Source of the DNA: Paracoccaceae bacterium
GTDB taxonomy: Bacteria > Pseudomonadota > Alphaproteobacteria > Rhodobacterales > Rhodobacteraceae
Direction: 5' to 3'
NCBI GenBank assembly: GCA_030066905.1
Contig: JASJAR010000002.1
Location: 1-64,000, forward strand
DNA: 64,000 bases
Shown here: positions 44,644-52,382 of the stretch, piece after piece
How the letters are laid out: each line of letters begins with the position of its first letter
Numbering within the stretch: position 1 is the first letter of the stretch
Made by a program: the position numbers and the translations under genes
The notes under the pieces: generated by a model
Seen by the model: only the letters and a program-made list of their open reading frames with translations
The model's database searches: none
What the model was told of the DNA's origin: nothing

Positions 44644-45332
44644 TCGGGCGTCTGGCACCCTGGGGCATTGCCCTTCTCGTCGCGGCCGGATCGGCAGCCT
44701 TTGCCCTTGGCGCGCGCCTGCCGCTGCCATTCGACGGCTTCGCCACGCTCGTGGCGGCCACCGGTGCCTTTGTGGGAACGGTGACCCTCGGCCTCCTCCT
44801 GCCGGCAAGCTGGCTCTGGAGCGATGCCGAGCGCCTCCATCACGCCTTCCGCGCCCGCCACGGGCTTTCGGACACCCGCACCCGGCTCGCGCTCGACGCG
44901 ATTACCGCCGCCCACGGCCGGGCCACCGCGCTCCGGGCGGCCTCGGCCCGCTTTGCCGACGATCTCCGCGACCAGACCGGGCGCGCGGCCGACGCGCTCG
45001 ACGCGGCCGCGCGGGACATCTTTTACGACCCCGAGACGCTGGCCTCGCACAGAGCGACGCTGGTGCGATCCGAGCTCATCGAGGAAGCCGTCGTTGCCCA
45101 TGCCCGTATGCGCGCCAAGTCGCGGGGCGAAACGATCGAGGCGCAGATCGCCGCCTCGCGCGGGAAGGTCTCGGCTGCCCTCGCGTCGCTCGAAGAGGCC
45201 TTGGCATCTGCGGAAGGTCGCGCGGCGAACCGGCTCCTGACCGAGGTGGGCGTCGCCTCCGAAACCGCGGAAACCTTGCTTCGGCCACGGAGCACAACCA
45301 TGTCTTCCAGCAGAATCTCAGAGGATCATTGA
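44640..45332 (+). CDS. Two-TM coiled-coil protein of the envelope cluster
   Basis: 230 residues. Two TM segments at the N-terminus (APWGIALLVAAGSAAFALGA; LVAATGAFVGTVTLGLLLPASW), then a long Ala/Arg/Glu-rich helical region (about 75-215) likely to form a coiled coil. The layout resembles the XpaC-like partner of TelA/VWA clusters, but I cannot confirm homology. ATGA overlap with the upstream gene and TGATG overlap with the next gene. Confidence 0.6.
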   Translation: MIGRLAPWGIALLVAAGSAAFALGARLPLPFDGFATLVAATGAFVGTVTLGLLLPASWLWSDAERLHHAFRARHGLSDTRTRLALDAITAAHGRATALRAASARFADDLRDQTGRAADALDAAARDIFYDPETLASHRATLVRSELIEEAVVAHARMRAKSRGETIEAQIAASRGKVSAALASLEEALASAEGRAANRLLTEVGVASETAETLLRPRSTTMSSSRISEDH

Positions 45333-47014
45333 TGCGAAGGACCCTAAACCTGGCCATCGCGGCGACCGTCATGGCAGGGGCACTCGGAGCAACGACGCTG
45401 CGGGCCGAGCCGGGCCAGCTTCTGGCCGAAACGGTCACTGCCCCGGTGCGCGATTGCAACTCCGGCTGGATTGCTGACATGCCGCTCATAGCCTGGGGGG
45501 CGGACGGCGTTGTGGCCTATGCCAACGGCAGTTCGCTGACACCGGACGGCGGACTTTTAGGGGCGGCCGGTCTGTCCCTGGCGCTGACCGTGGAGGACAA
45601 TTTCGAAGATCAGCTCGAGGCCTATCTCGCCTGCGAAACGCCGTATCTGCGGGGCACGCTTGGAATGCTCGCCGCCGCCGCGCCGGTCACCGAGGCCGAC
45701 GCGCGCACCGAGCAGGTCGTGTTCTTCAAGCACTCCTTCTCTGCCGGGGACGGCATTGTCGGCGGCGAGGGCATCGCGCGAATCGAGGACCTTGCCGGCC
45801 AGCGGATCGCCGTGCAGGCGAACGGGCCACATGTCGATTTCGTCGGCCGCGTGCTGGCTGACGGCGGGCTCTCCTTCGACAATGTCGAGATCGTCTGGAC
45901 GGCGGACCTCACCGGCGACGGCGACACGCCGTCGGCCGCCATGCTCGACGGGCGGGCGGACGCCGCCGCCGTCATCCTCCCAGACGCGCGTTTTCTGACC
46001 TCTGACGGCACAGTCGGAACCGGCGCCGAAGGCTCGGTGCGGGGGGCCACGATCCTCATTTCGACGCAAGAGGCAGCCTCGGTGATTTCCGACTACATCG
46101 CCGTGCGTGCCGACTACTTCGATGCCAACCGTCAGCAGATCGCCGAGATGACGAACCTTCTGTTCCGCGCCGAAGAAGAGATGCGGCGGTTCATGGCAGA
46201 TGCCGGCGATCCGCGCCGGGCTGAGATGGCCGCGCTGATGGGCGACGCCCTCCTCGGCGGCCTGCCGCCCGAAGAGGGTGTCTTTCTCTGGCAGGACGCC
46301 ATCACCGACGGCTGGGCAGGCAACTCGCGCCATTTCGCCGACCCGAACGAGCCGCGCCGGTTCGAGGTTCTGCTCGAGGAGGTCAACATAGCGCTCCGCG
46401 GCGCCGACCGGCTGAGCGTGCCGGCAAATCTTGCCACGGCCGGGTGGGACTATACCGCGCTGACCGACGGGCTCACCGACCTCGACGAACGCCAGATCGC
46501 AGCCTTCGACCCCGAGGCGGCGGCGGCCGCCGTTCGAACGCTCCGGCGCACAGGCCAGCTCGACGCCAACACCCGGATCGACTTTGAGGTGTATTTCGCC
46601 CCGGATTCGACGGACTTCCCGGTGGCGCTCTATGAGGCGGACTTTCAGGAGATCCTCCGGCTCGCATCGACCTATTCAGGGGCGATCATCACCGTCGAGG
46701 GGCATTCCGATCCGCTCTACTATCTTCAGCGGGAGCAGGACGGTGCTGACAATGCCGAACTCCGTGCGATCCGGACCAGCGCCCAGAACCTCTCGATGGA
46801 CCGTGCCATCGCCGTGGTGGACGCGCTTGGCGATTATGCAAGCGATGCCGATCTCCGGATGAACCGCGACCAGTTCACGGTGGACGGCGTCGGAATCACG
46901 AGCCCGCGGCACAACCCGCCCCGAACCGAAGCCGAATGGCGGGAGAACATGCGGGTGCTGTTCCGGGTGCTGACCGTGCAGGCGGAAGCCACGACTTTCG
47001 CGCCGTTGCAGTGA
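45332..47014 (+). CDS. Substrate-binding domain fused to an OmpA domain
   Basis: 560 residues with signal peptide (MRRTLNLAIAATVMAGALGATTLRA). Residues ~35-330 read as a periplasmic binding protein of the NMT1/ABC taurine-nitrate/phosphate type (IEDLAGQRIAVQANGPHVDFVGRVLADGG; LDGRADAAAVILPDARFL). Residues ~415-555 form an OmpA-like domain (IDFEVYFAPDSTDFP...IITVEGHSDPLYYLQ...SMDRAIAVVDAL). No ABC permease is nearby, so this is probably a sensor tethered to peptidoglycan rather than a transporter subunit. GAGGA precedes the start. Confidence 0.72.
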   Translation: MRRTLNLAIAATVMAGALGATTLRAEPGQLLAETVTAPVRDCNSGWIADMPLIAWGADGVVAYANGSSLTPDGGLLGAAGLSLALTVEDNFEDQLEAYLACETPYLRGTLGMLAAAAPVTEADARTEQVVFFKHSFSAGDGIVGGEGIARIEDLAGQRIAVQANGPHVDFVGRVLADGGLSFDNVEIVWTADLTGDGDTPSAAMLDGRADAAAVILPDARFLTSDGTVGTGAEGSVRGATILISTQEAASVISDYIAVRADYFDANRQQIAEMTNLLFRAEEEMRRFMADAGDPRRAEMAALMGDALLGGLPPEEGVFLWQDAITDGWAGNSRHFADPNEPRRFEVLLEEVNIALRGADRLSVPANLATAGWDYTALTDGLTDLDERQIAAFDPEAAAAAVRTLRRTGQLDANTRIDFEVYFAPDSTDFPVALYEADFQEILRLASTYSGAIITVEGHSDPLYYLQREQDGADNAELRAIRTSAQNLSMDRAIAVVDALGDYASDADLRMNRDQFTVDGVGITSPRHNPPRTEAEWRENMRVLFRVLTVQAEATTFAPLQ

Positions 47015-47024
47015 GGGACCGGGG

Positions 47025-47765
47025 ATGAAAGCCAGATCGGCCTCGACCTACATCGCGCTTGCCATCGCGGCCTTCATTGCCGTGGCGATCTTCAACGAAG
47101 CCCCGGGCCGGCGCGAGACCGCGCGTGCCCCCGTGGTACCCGATTGGGCGGCGATTGCCTCATGGCCGAGTTTCGAGGCGTCGACGGTTGAGGCCACCCC
47201 CGATCCGGGACGGACATTCACCGTAATCGTTCTCGACGATTCGGGGTCCATGGGAAGCGACATCGAGCCCGCCAAGACCGCCGTGGTCGCCGCGCTCGAC
47301 GCGATGGAGCCGGCGGACCGGGTCGCGGTGATCGGCCTCAACACCGGCGAGATTCTTCCCTTCCTGGATGTGCGCGAAGCGCGCGGCGTCCTCGCCGGGC
47401 GGCTCGCGCCGGTTGTCAGCGACGGGGGCACGCCGCTGACGGCGGCGGTTCGTGCCTCTCGCGTCGCCCTCGAGGCGCAGGCATCGGTCGCGGGCGGGTT
47501 CGGAACCTACCGTATTCTCATTACCACAGACGGGGCCGCCGACGCCGAAGACGCGCTCGAAGCCGAGATTGAGGACCTCGCGCGAACCACCCCGATCCAG
47601 GTCGCAACCATCGGCGTCGGTATCCGCGGCGACCACATCCTGCGACGTCCCGACCTCGCCACGTTCGTCGAAATCGACAATGTCGGCGAATTGGCCACGG
47701 CGCTGCGCGATGCCATCGCCGAAGAGCAGACCTTCAGCGCAATCACCACATTCGAGGGGGGGTAA
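47025..47765 (+). CDS. VWA-domain protein with N-terminal membrane anchor
   Basis: 246 residues. TM at residues 5-24 (SASTYIALAIAAFIAVAIF), then a von Willebrand A domain (about 65-235) with an intact MIDAS: DDSGSMGSD, a Thr in GGTPLT, and TTDGAAD. The domain faces the periplasm and binds a metal-dependent partner. Ten bases after the SBP-OmpA gene; likely acts with it. Confidence 0.8.
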   Translation: MKARSASTYIALAIAAFIAVAIFNEAPGRRETARAPVVPDWAAIASWPSFEASTVEATPDPGRTFTVIVLDDSGSMGSDIEPAKTAVVAALDAMEPADRVAVIGLNTGEILPFLDVREARGVLAGRLAPVVSDGGTPLTAAVRASRVALEAQASVAGGFGTYRILITTDGAADAEDALEAEIEDLARTTPIQVATIGVGIRGDHILRRPDLATFVEIDNVGELATALRDAIAEEQTFSAITTFEGG

Positions 47766-47768
47766 CCC

Positions 47769-48368
47769 ATGGGCCGCCGGATCGATCTGAAATGGGACGA
47801 ATGGAACCCCGGGCTCGACACCGACGACATGACGCTGGCCGAGGTGCTCGCCACGATGCCGGCCGCGAACGCCGACGAAGTCCCCGAGATTATCAAGAAG
47901 TATGAAAATCCCGACTCCCCCGACGCGCTGCCGGGGGCGATCCATCTTGATCGTCACGATTGCATCCACGTCCTTCTGGGGCGGGGCCTCCATGTCCAGG
48001 ACGAAGCCTTCGTGATCGGCGCCACAATGGGGGCCGCATCAGACATCACCGACGAGGCCATCGACCTCTTCGTGCGTGTCTCGACGACCGAATACCCGAA
48101 ACACTGGCGGTTCGAACCCGAGCACATCGCCTCGTTTCGCCTCGGCGTCGGCTTCGCGGTCGACAATCTCAACAATGCCGACCTTCACCTCATCCCGATG
48201 GAGGCGGAACCCTGGCAGTCGAAGAAGGTGGCCGAGGCGCGGCGAGAGCTTGGGATTTCGAAGCACGAGCTTCGCGCCTATTTCCGGAAGGCCGAACTGT
48301 TGGTGCCGGGGACCCGTGCGAGCCGTCGGCTGGACACCAGCGCCCACCGAAAGGACGGTGCGATCTAG
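47769..48368 (+). CDS. Coq4-like protein with HDxxHx11E motif
   Basis: 199 residues, soluble. RHDCIHVLLGRGLHVQDEAF carries HDxxH followed by 11 residues and Glu, the zinc motif of Coq4 (a ubiquinone-biosynthesis scaffold that also has decarboxylase-like activity). The rest (ASFRLGVGFAVDNLNN; PWQSKKVAEARRELG) also recalls Coq4. No other ubiquinone gene is near. It follows the VWA gene by 3 bp and ends 4 bp into the convergent BKACE gene. A lipid-quinone link for this cluster is speculation. Confidence 0.6.
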   Translation: MGRRIDLKWDEWNPGLDTDDMTLAEVLATMPAANADEVPEIIKKYENPDSPDALPGAIHLDRHDCIHVLLGRGLHVQDEAFVIGATMGAASDITDEAIDLFVRVSTTEYPKHWRFEPEHIASFRLGVGFAVDNLNNADLHLIPMEAEPWQSKKVAEARRELGISKHELRAYFRKAELLVPGTRASRRLDTSAHRKDGAI

Positions 48369-49198
48369 GCCGCCGGGCGCAGCCCGAGCATTTCGCGGGC
48401 CTGGGCGAAGGTCGCAACCGGGCGCTCGTAGCGCTCGCAGATGTCCACGGCCCGCCGCACCAGGGCTGCGTTGGAGGGCGCCAGGGTGTGCTTGTCGATC
48501 CGGACGTTGTCCTCAAGCCCGGTCCGGGCATGACCGCCCGCGGCGATGGACCATTCGTTGAGCTCGAGCTGGTGACGCCCGATGCCGGCCGCGCACCATT
48601 CGGTGCCGGGCGCGAGGCGGTCCAACGTCCTGACCATGAAGTCGAAGGTCTCGCGGTCTGCCGGCATGGCGTTCTTCACGCCCATCACGAACTGGACGTA
48701 GAGCCGGCCGGGGAGCGTCCCGGCCTTATGCAGAGCGACGGCCTGGAAGACATGGGAAAGATCGAAAGCCTCCACTTCCGGCGTGACGCCGTAGGTCGTC
48801 ATCTCGCTCGCGAGCCACTCGACAAGGTCCGGCGGGTTCTCATAGACCCGAGTGGGAAAGTTATTCGACCCGACCGAGAGCGATGCCATGTCGGGTCGCA
48901 GCGGCAACATTCCGCCCCGCGTCTTCCCTGCTCCTGAACGACCTCCGGTCGAAAGCTGGATGATCATGCCCGGGCAATGCGCCTCGAGCCCCTCTTTCAG
49001 CCGCGCAAATCGTTCGGGGTCGGAGGTCGGCGTCTCGTCGTCGTTGCGCACATGCGCATGCACGATGCTCGCCCCCGCCTCGAAGGCCTCCTGCGTACTT
49101 TCGACCTGTTCGGCGACCGAGATCGGCACGGCCGGGTTATCCGACTTCCTCGGGACCGATCCGGTGATGGCGACGCAGATGATGCAGGGCTTGGTCAT
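48365..49198 (-). CDS. BKACE-family enzyme (beta-keto acid cleavage)
   Basis: 277 residues of the BKACE (DUF849) family. Zinc ligands IVHAHVR (His-x-His, about 46-48) and Glu in TGLEDNVR are present; QLSTGGRSG and VGSNNFPTRVYENPP are family patterns. Such enzymes condense a beta-keto acid with acetyl-CoA, giving acetoacetate and a CoA-ester; the prototype cleaves 3-keto-5-aminohexanoate. Substrate here unknown. Convergent with the Coq4-like gene; otherwise alone. Confidence 0.85.
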   Translation of the reverse strand: MTKPCIICVAITGSVPRKSDNPAVPISVAEQVESTQEAFEAGASIVHAHVRNDDETPTSDPERFARLKEGLEAHCPGMIIQLSTGGRSGAGKTRGGMLPLRPDMASLSVGSNNFPTRVYENPPDLVEWLASEMTTYGVTPEVEAFDLSHVFQAVALHKAGTLPGRLYVQFVMGVKNAMPADRETFDFMVRTLDRLAPGTEWCAAGIGRHQLELNEWSIAAGGHARTGLEDNVRIDKHTLAPSNAALVRRAVDICERYERPVATFAQAREMLGLRPAA

Positions 49199-49938
49199 GC
49201 GAACTCAGGTCTTTTCGGGCGGCGATTTCCGCCGCTGGCGGACCCATCGTTCTTCGTTTTGGCACCGGAGGGCAAGGGGGCGAAACGCATGAGCCGGGCG
49301 GCGAAGCGAGGTGTGGGCTTGGGGAACTCCGCTTTTCGAAAACCGGCAGCACGCAACCACACAAAGGTGCTGCCCGACCGTTGCTGACGACCGGGCAACA
49401 CTCTGTTCGAGCCATGGACCCAGTAGGTCCAACTTTCGCCACTATTGCCGGACAACGATTACGCAGGAACCGCTCGAAACCCGCTACATCGAACTCATAC
49501 TCACATTTGGAGGGATCGCCTCGGCGGTCCCTTCATCTATTCGGACCTGCTCCTCCCTTGAGGCTCTGAGCCCTTTAGGTTCTCCGCGGCGCCCGGACAG
49601 CATTGAAATAAGCCGGGGACACACACGCGCAACAGATACGCCGCAGGAGAACTTGACCAGTATCTAGCTTTCGCCCCCGGTCGCCTCAATCTGCACTTTG
49701 GGTCATTTTCACGCGCCTTGCGACGATAATCCTCGCCGCGTTAGTGTATTGTTAAGATCAAGCGAACGACGCACAACGAAATCTGGAATTAATAGCGCCT
49801 TGCACCCGTTATAGTTGTCCCGACGGGAATGATTTTGTCCGCCGTCTTTTGGCCTTCGCGATACGCAAATAACCCCCGATTGGCCTCAATTCTGCCAATC
49901 GCCAATGGGACTCAGGCACCAGAAATCTTGGTGTCCGA
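49199..49938. other. 740-bp A/T-richer intergenic region before the quorum-sensing locus
   Basis: Noticeably less G+C-rich than its surroundings, especially 49400-49930. Short frames in it (for example 49311-49667) have no convincing start, codon bias or recognisable protein. No tRNA, clear terminator or IS end is seen. It may hold promoters of the divergent BKACE and 49939 genes or decayed DNA. Confidence 0.5.
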
Positions 49939-50250
49939 ATGCTTACCGTCATTCAAGACTGGATCGAGGTCGAAGGCCAAATCGTCGAACAGGCGCGCGC
50001 GGAGGGGCGGGAAGTTCTGGCCCCTGAACGGGCGACCTGCCGGCTGGCCCAGGCGCTCATCGACGACGGGTACGATCCCGATCAATTCGTACGGCTCGTT
50101 CGCGCCGATACGCTTCTGTTCCCACCCCCGCACAGCGTGCGCCGCGTCAGGCTGGCGATGGCAGCGCGCATCGATTTCTTCGCCGATGGGCAATCGGGCC
50201 ATGCCAGGGAGGTCTACCGCATCTTGCGAGGCAATCAACCGGCGCGATAG
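49939..50250 (+). CDS. Hypothetical 103-residue protein near the lux genes
   Basis: Soluble, mixed-charge protein (MLTVIQDWIEVEGQIVEQARAEG...DDGYDPDQFVRLVRADTLLFPPPHSVRRVRLAM). Family not recognised. The end is 9 bp from the convergent LuxR-domain gene. Codon use fits its neighbours, so it is probably a real gene. Confidence 0.5.
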   Translation: MLTVIQDWIEVEGQIVEQARAEGREVLAPERATCRLAQALIDDGYDPDQFVRLVRADTLLFPPPHSVRRVRLAMAARIDFFADGQSGHAREVYRILRGNQPAR

Positions 50251-50259
50251 CATCGCGAC

Positions 50260-50736
50260 CTAGCTCAACGAGGCCGCCATTCGCCGCAGTTCGGTGTCAA
50301 ACGGAGAGTCCATCTCGATGTCGCTCGTGAGGTCATGGAGCCGAACAAGGTCCGCCGACAGCCTCTCGATCTCCGCTTCCGAGAAATCCCGATCCGTCGC
50401 CGCGAAACTTCCAAGTGACCGCGTTCCAGAGGACTCGACAGCGATCGACACGCCGTATGTCAGACCGAACTCCGCCGCCGCCGGAAGGATCCCGGCTTCG
50501 TCGAGATCCGCCAGGTCAGACCAGCGGGCCCACCCGAGATTTTCCACGCCCCATCGCACGGTCGGATCGGCGAGGATAAAGCCACGCCTCGAATATTCGT
50601 CCATCCATGCCTTCGGATATGTCTGGAAGATGTACCGCGAGGTCGTGTATTCGAGGTGGAGACCGATCGCAAATCCAATTGGACTTACATTTTTCAGCTC
50701 GCCGAGTACGGCCTTCACCTCGTCGATAGATGACAT
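50260..50736 (-). CDS. LuxR-type autoinducer-binding domain without HTH
   Basis: 158 residues from ATG complement 50736. It contains the autoinducer-binding core with Trp/Tyr/Asp-Pro in the family spacing (AWMDEYSRRGFILADPTVRW) and GVSIAVESSG. The protein stops where the HTH should begin, and no HTH is encoded downstream in any frame. It is divergent from a full LuxR. Like the truncated TraR relative TrlR, it might form inactive heterodimers with LuxR or titrate the signal, but this is inference. Confidence 0.65.
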   Translation of the reverse strand: MSSIDEVKAVLGELKNVSPIGFAIGLHLEYTTSRYIFQTYPKAWMDEYSRRGFILADPTVRWGVENLGWARWSDLADLDEAGILPAAAEFGLTYGVSIAVESSGTRSLGSFAATDRDFSEAEIERLSADLVRLHDLTSDIEMDSPFDTELRRMAASLS

Positions 50737-50817
50737 CCTGTTCCCCAAACGGCCGACACGACGTGCCGACCTGCGCAATTCCGCGCCTACCCTAGGCGAA
50801 GGTGACGGCGTAAAGCA

Positions 50818-51462
50818 ATGTCATCTATGACAAATCAAGAGAGCATGGACGAGCGAGAACGCAAATTGCGCGACTACGCATTCGACGAGCTCGCCCCCAG
50901 CGGGTATTTCGTCGCGTTCCGCGTCGCTTTCCTCCGCCCGGAGTTCGAGTTCAACTCGCTGCCGCGCGCCTGGGTGCTAAAATACACCCAGCACGGCCTG
51001 ATGATGCATGACCCGGTCATGCGGTGGATCTATGGGAATTCCGGGTCGGTGCCCTGGAGCCAAACCGGGTTCGACGATACGCAAGGCGTGCTCGCGGAAG
51101 CCTCCCAGCACGGCCTGAACTACGGCCTGGCCGTGTCGATCGTGGACCCCGCCGATCCCGGCATCCGCAGCTTCGGGAACTTCTGCCGAAGCGACCGGGA
51201 GTACCAACCCCACGAGGCCAAGGACCTGGTCGGCCGGCTGGAGCTCTTCTTTACCGATCTAGAGGCGCCCGCCGACATCACCGAGGCCGAGGTCGAAGCG
51301 CTTCGTCTGCTCAAGAACGGTCTTCTGATCAAGGAGGTCGCCTTCGAGCTTGGCATCTCCGAGGGCGCGGTGAAGCAGCGCCTGCGCGGCGCCAAGGACA
51401 AGCTCAATGCGAGAACGACGCCTCATGCCGTTTCGGTGGCCAGCGATTTCGGTCTGATCTGA
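50818..51462 (+). CDS. luxR: LuxR-family quorum-sensing regulator
   Basis: 214 residues. Autoinducer-binding domain with AWVLKYTQHGLMMHDPVMRW (Trp/Tyr/Asp-Pro pattern) and GLAVSIVDP. C-terminal HTH (about 152-200) with EAEVEALRLLKNGLLIKEVA and LGISEGAVKQRLRGAKDKL. It is followed 116 bp later by the synthase gene. Should respond to an acyl-homoserine lactone and control luxI and other genes. Confidence 0.83.
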   Translation: MSSMTNQESMDERERKLRDYAFDELAPSGYFVAFRVAFLRPEFEFNSLPRAWVLKYTQHGLMMHDPVMRWIYGNSGSVPWSQTGFDDTQGVLAEASQHGLNYGLAVSIVDPADPGIRSFGNFCRSDREYQPHEAKDLVGRLELFFTDLEAPADITEAEVEALRLLKNGLLIKEVAFELGISEGAVKQRLRGAKDKLNARTTPHAVSVASDFGLI

Positions 51463-51543
51463 CGATCTGTGGAGATCATGCCGCAGTTGCAAAGAAGGAG
51501 ACCGCTTCCACTCCATTGGTCTTGTTGTATGCCCCGTGGCTTG

Positions 51544-51564
51544 ACCTACTTGCGCCATGTCGGT
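51544..51564 (+). promoter_or_regulatory. Lux-box-like dyad before luxI
   Basis: ACCTAC (51544-51549) and GTCGGT (51559-51564) form an imperfect dyad of 21 bp, similar in arm sequence and length to lux boxes (ACCTG...CAGGT type). It lies only 15 bp before the proposed TTG start and next to the ribosome site, closer than a standard activator site, so it could also be an operator. Weak. Confidence 0.35.
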
Positions 51565-51578
51565 CGGGGGACTTGGCC

Positions 51579-52241
51579 TTGAGAAGCATCGTTTTCGATA
51601 TGGCGACCATGCATTTGCACGGGTCGTTCTTCTATGACTTCCTCAAGCTTCGGAAGCTCTTCTTCGTCGATGAACTCGGCTGGGACATTCCCACCGACGG
51701 TGTCGTCGAGATGGACCAGTACGACACGCCGCTTGCGAAATACGCCGTCGTCGAGCACGAGGGGCGGGTGATTGCCGGGGCGCGGTGCCAGCCAACCGAC
51801 GTCAATTGGGGTATCTACACGACAATGCTCGAAGACGCGTCCCGGGGGCTTCTCGTCGACATTCCGAAAGAGCTCTTCGACCCGACCCGGAAGGGCCCCA
51901 AGTTCTGGGAGGGCACCCGGCTCGTGGTGTCCAACGAAGTGTCAACGGTCATGGCGCGAACCCAGTGCCTTGCGCTGGTGATCGACGGGTTGATGCGCAC
52001 GATCGATGCCCATGGCGGCGCATCTATGATTACGCTTTCGCCGCTGGCGCTGGAGCGGAGCGCCCGTCTGGTCGGGCTCCAGACGCAACGGGTCTCCGGC
52101 GCCTATCAGAGCGGTTCGGACGGCCGGGAATATGCTGTGTTCGAGTCAAAGGTAGCGCGCGCGGTGGACCGCCTTCGACAGCTTGGCATCGACCCCGAGA
52201 CGGCGGCCGTCACCCCACCGCTCTATCGCAGCGCCGTTTGA
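51579..52241 (+). CDS. luxI: Acyl-homoserine-lactone synthase (roseobacter LuxI type)
   Basis: 220 residues from a TTG start (GGGGGA 7 bases upstream) giving MRSIVFDMATMHLHG, which fits roseobacter homologues. ATG 51600 is the alternative. Autoinducer-synthase signatures are present: LRKLFFVDELGWDIP, DQYDTPLAKYAVV, and the GARCQPT and EGTRLVVSNEV region with the conserved Arg and Glu. Makes an acyl-homoserine lactone from SAM and an acyl carrier. Confidence 0.8.
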   Translation: MRSIVFDMATMHLHGSFFYDFLKLRKLFFVDELGWDIPTDGVVEMDQYDTPLAKYAVVEHEGRVIAGARCQPTDVNWGIYTTMLEDASRGLLVDIPKELFDPTRKGPKFWEGTRLVVSNEVSTVMARTQCLALVIDGLMRTIDAHGGASMITLSPLALERSARLVGLQTQRVSGAYQSGSDGREYAVFESKVARAVDRLRQLGIDPETAAVTPPLYRSAV

Positions 52242-52259
52242 GGGTTTGCGACATGCGGT

Positions 52260-52277
52260 CGGCGGCTTGAACCGCCG
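52260..52277. terminator. Hairpin between luxI and pnkp
   Basis: CGGCGG (52260-52265) / CCGCCG (52272-52277) with loop CTTGAA, 19 bp after the luxI stop and in the gap of two convergent units. No T-tract. Confidence 0.35.
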
Positions 52278-52382
52278 GAACATCCCTCCGATTTCGGGGT
52301 GGCCTGCCATGGCATTGAATCGAGGCCCAACCCGGCCCTGCGCGCCATGCCGCTCTGCCTGGGAACGGGACCGCCGAACCGT

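Noticed and set aside
49311-49667. Reading frame of 118 codons in the intergenic region before the lux genes
   Set aside because: No ribosome site, unusual residue composition, no recognisable family, and the DNA is less G+C-rich than true genes here.
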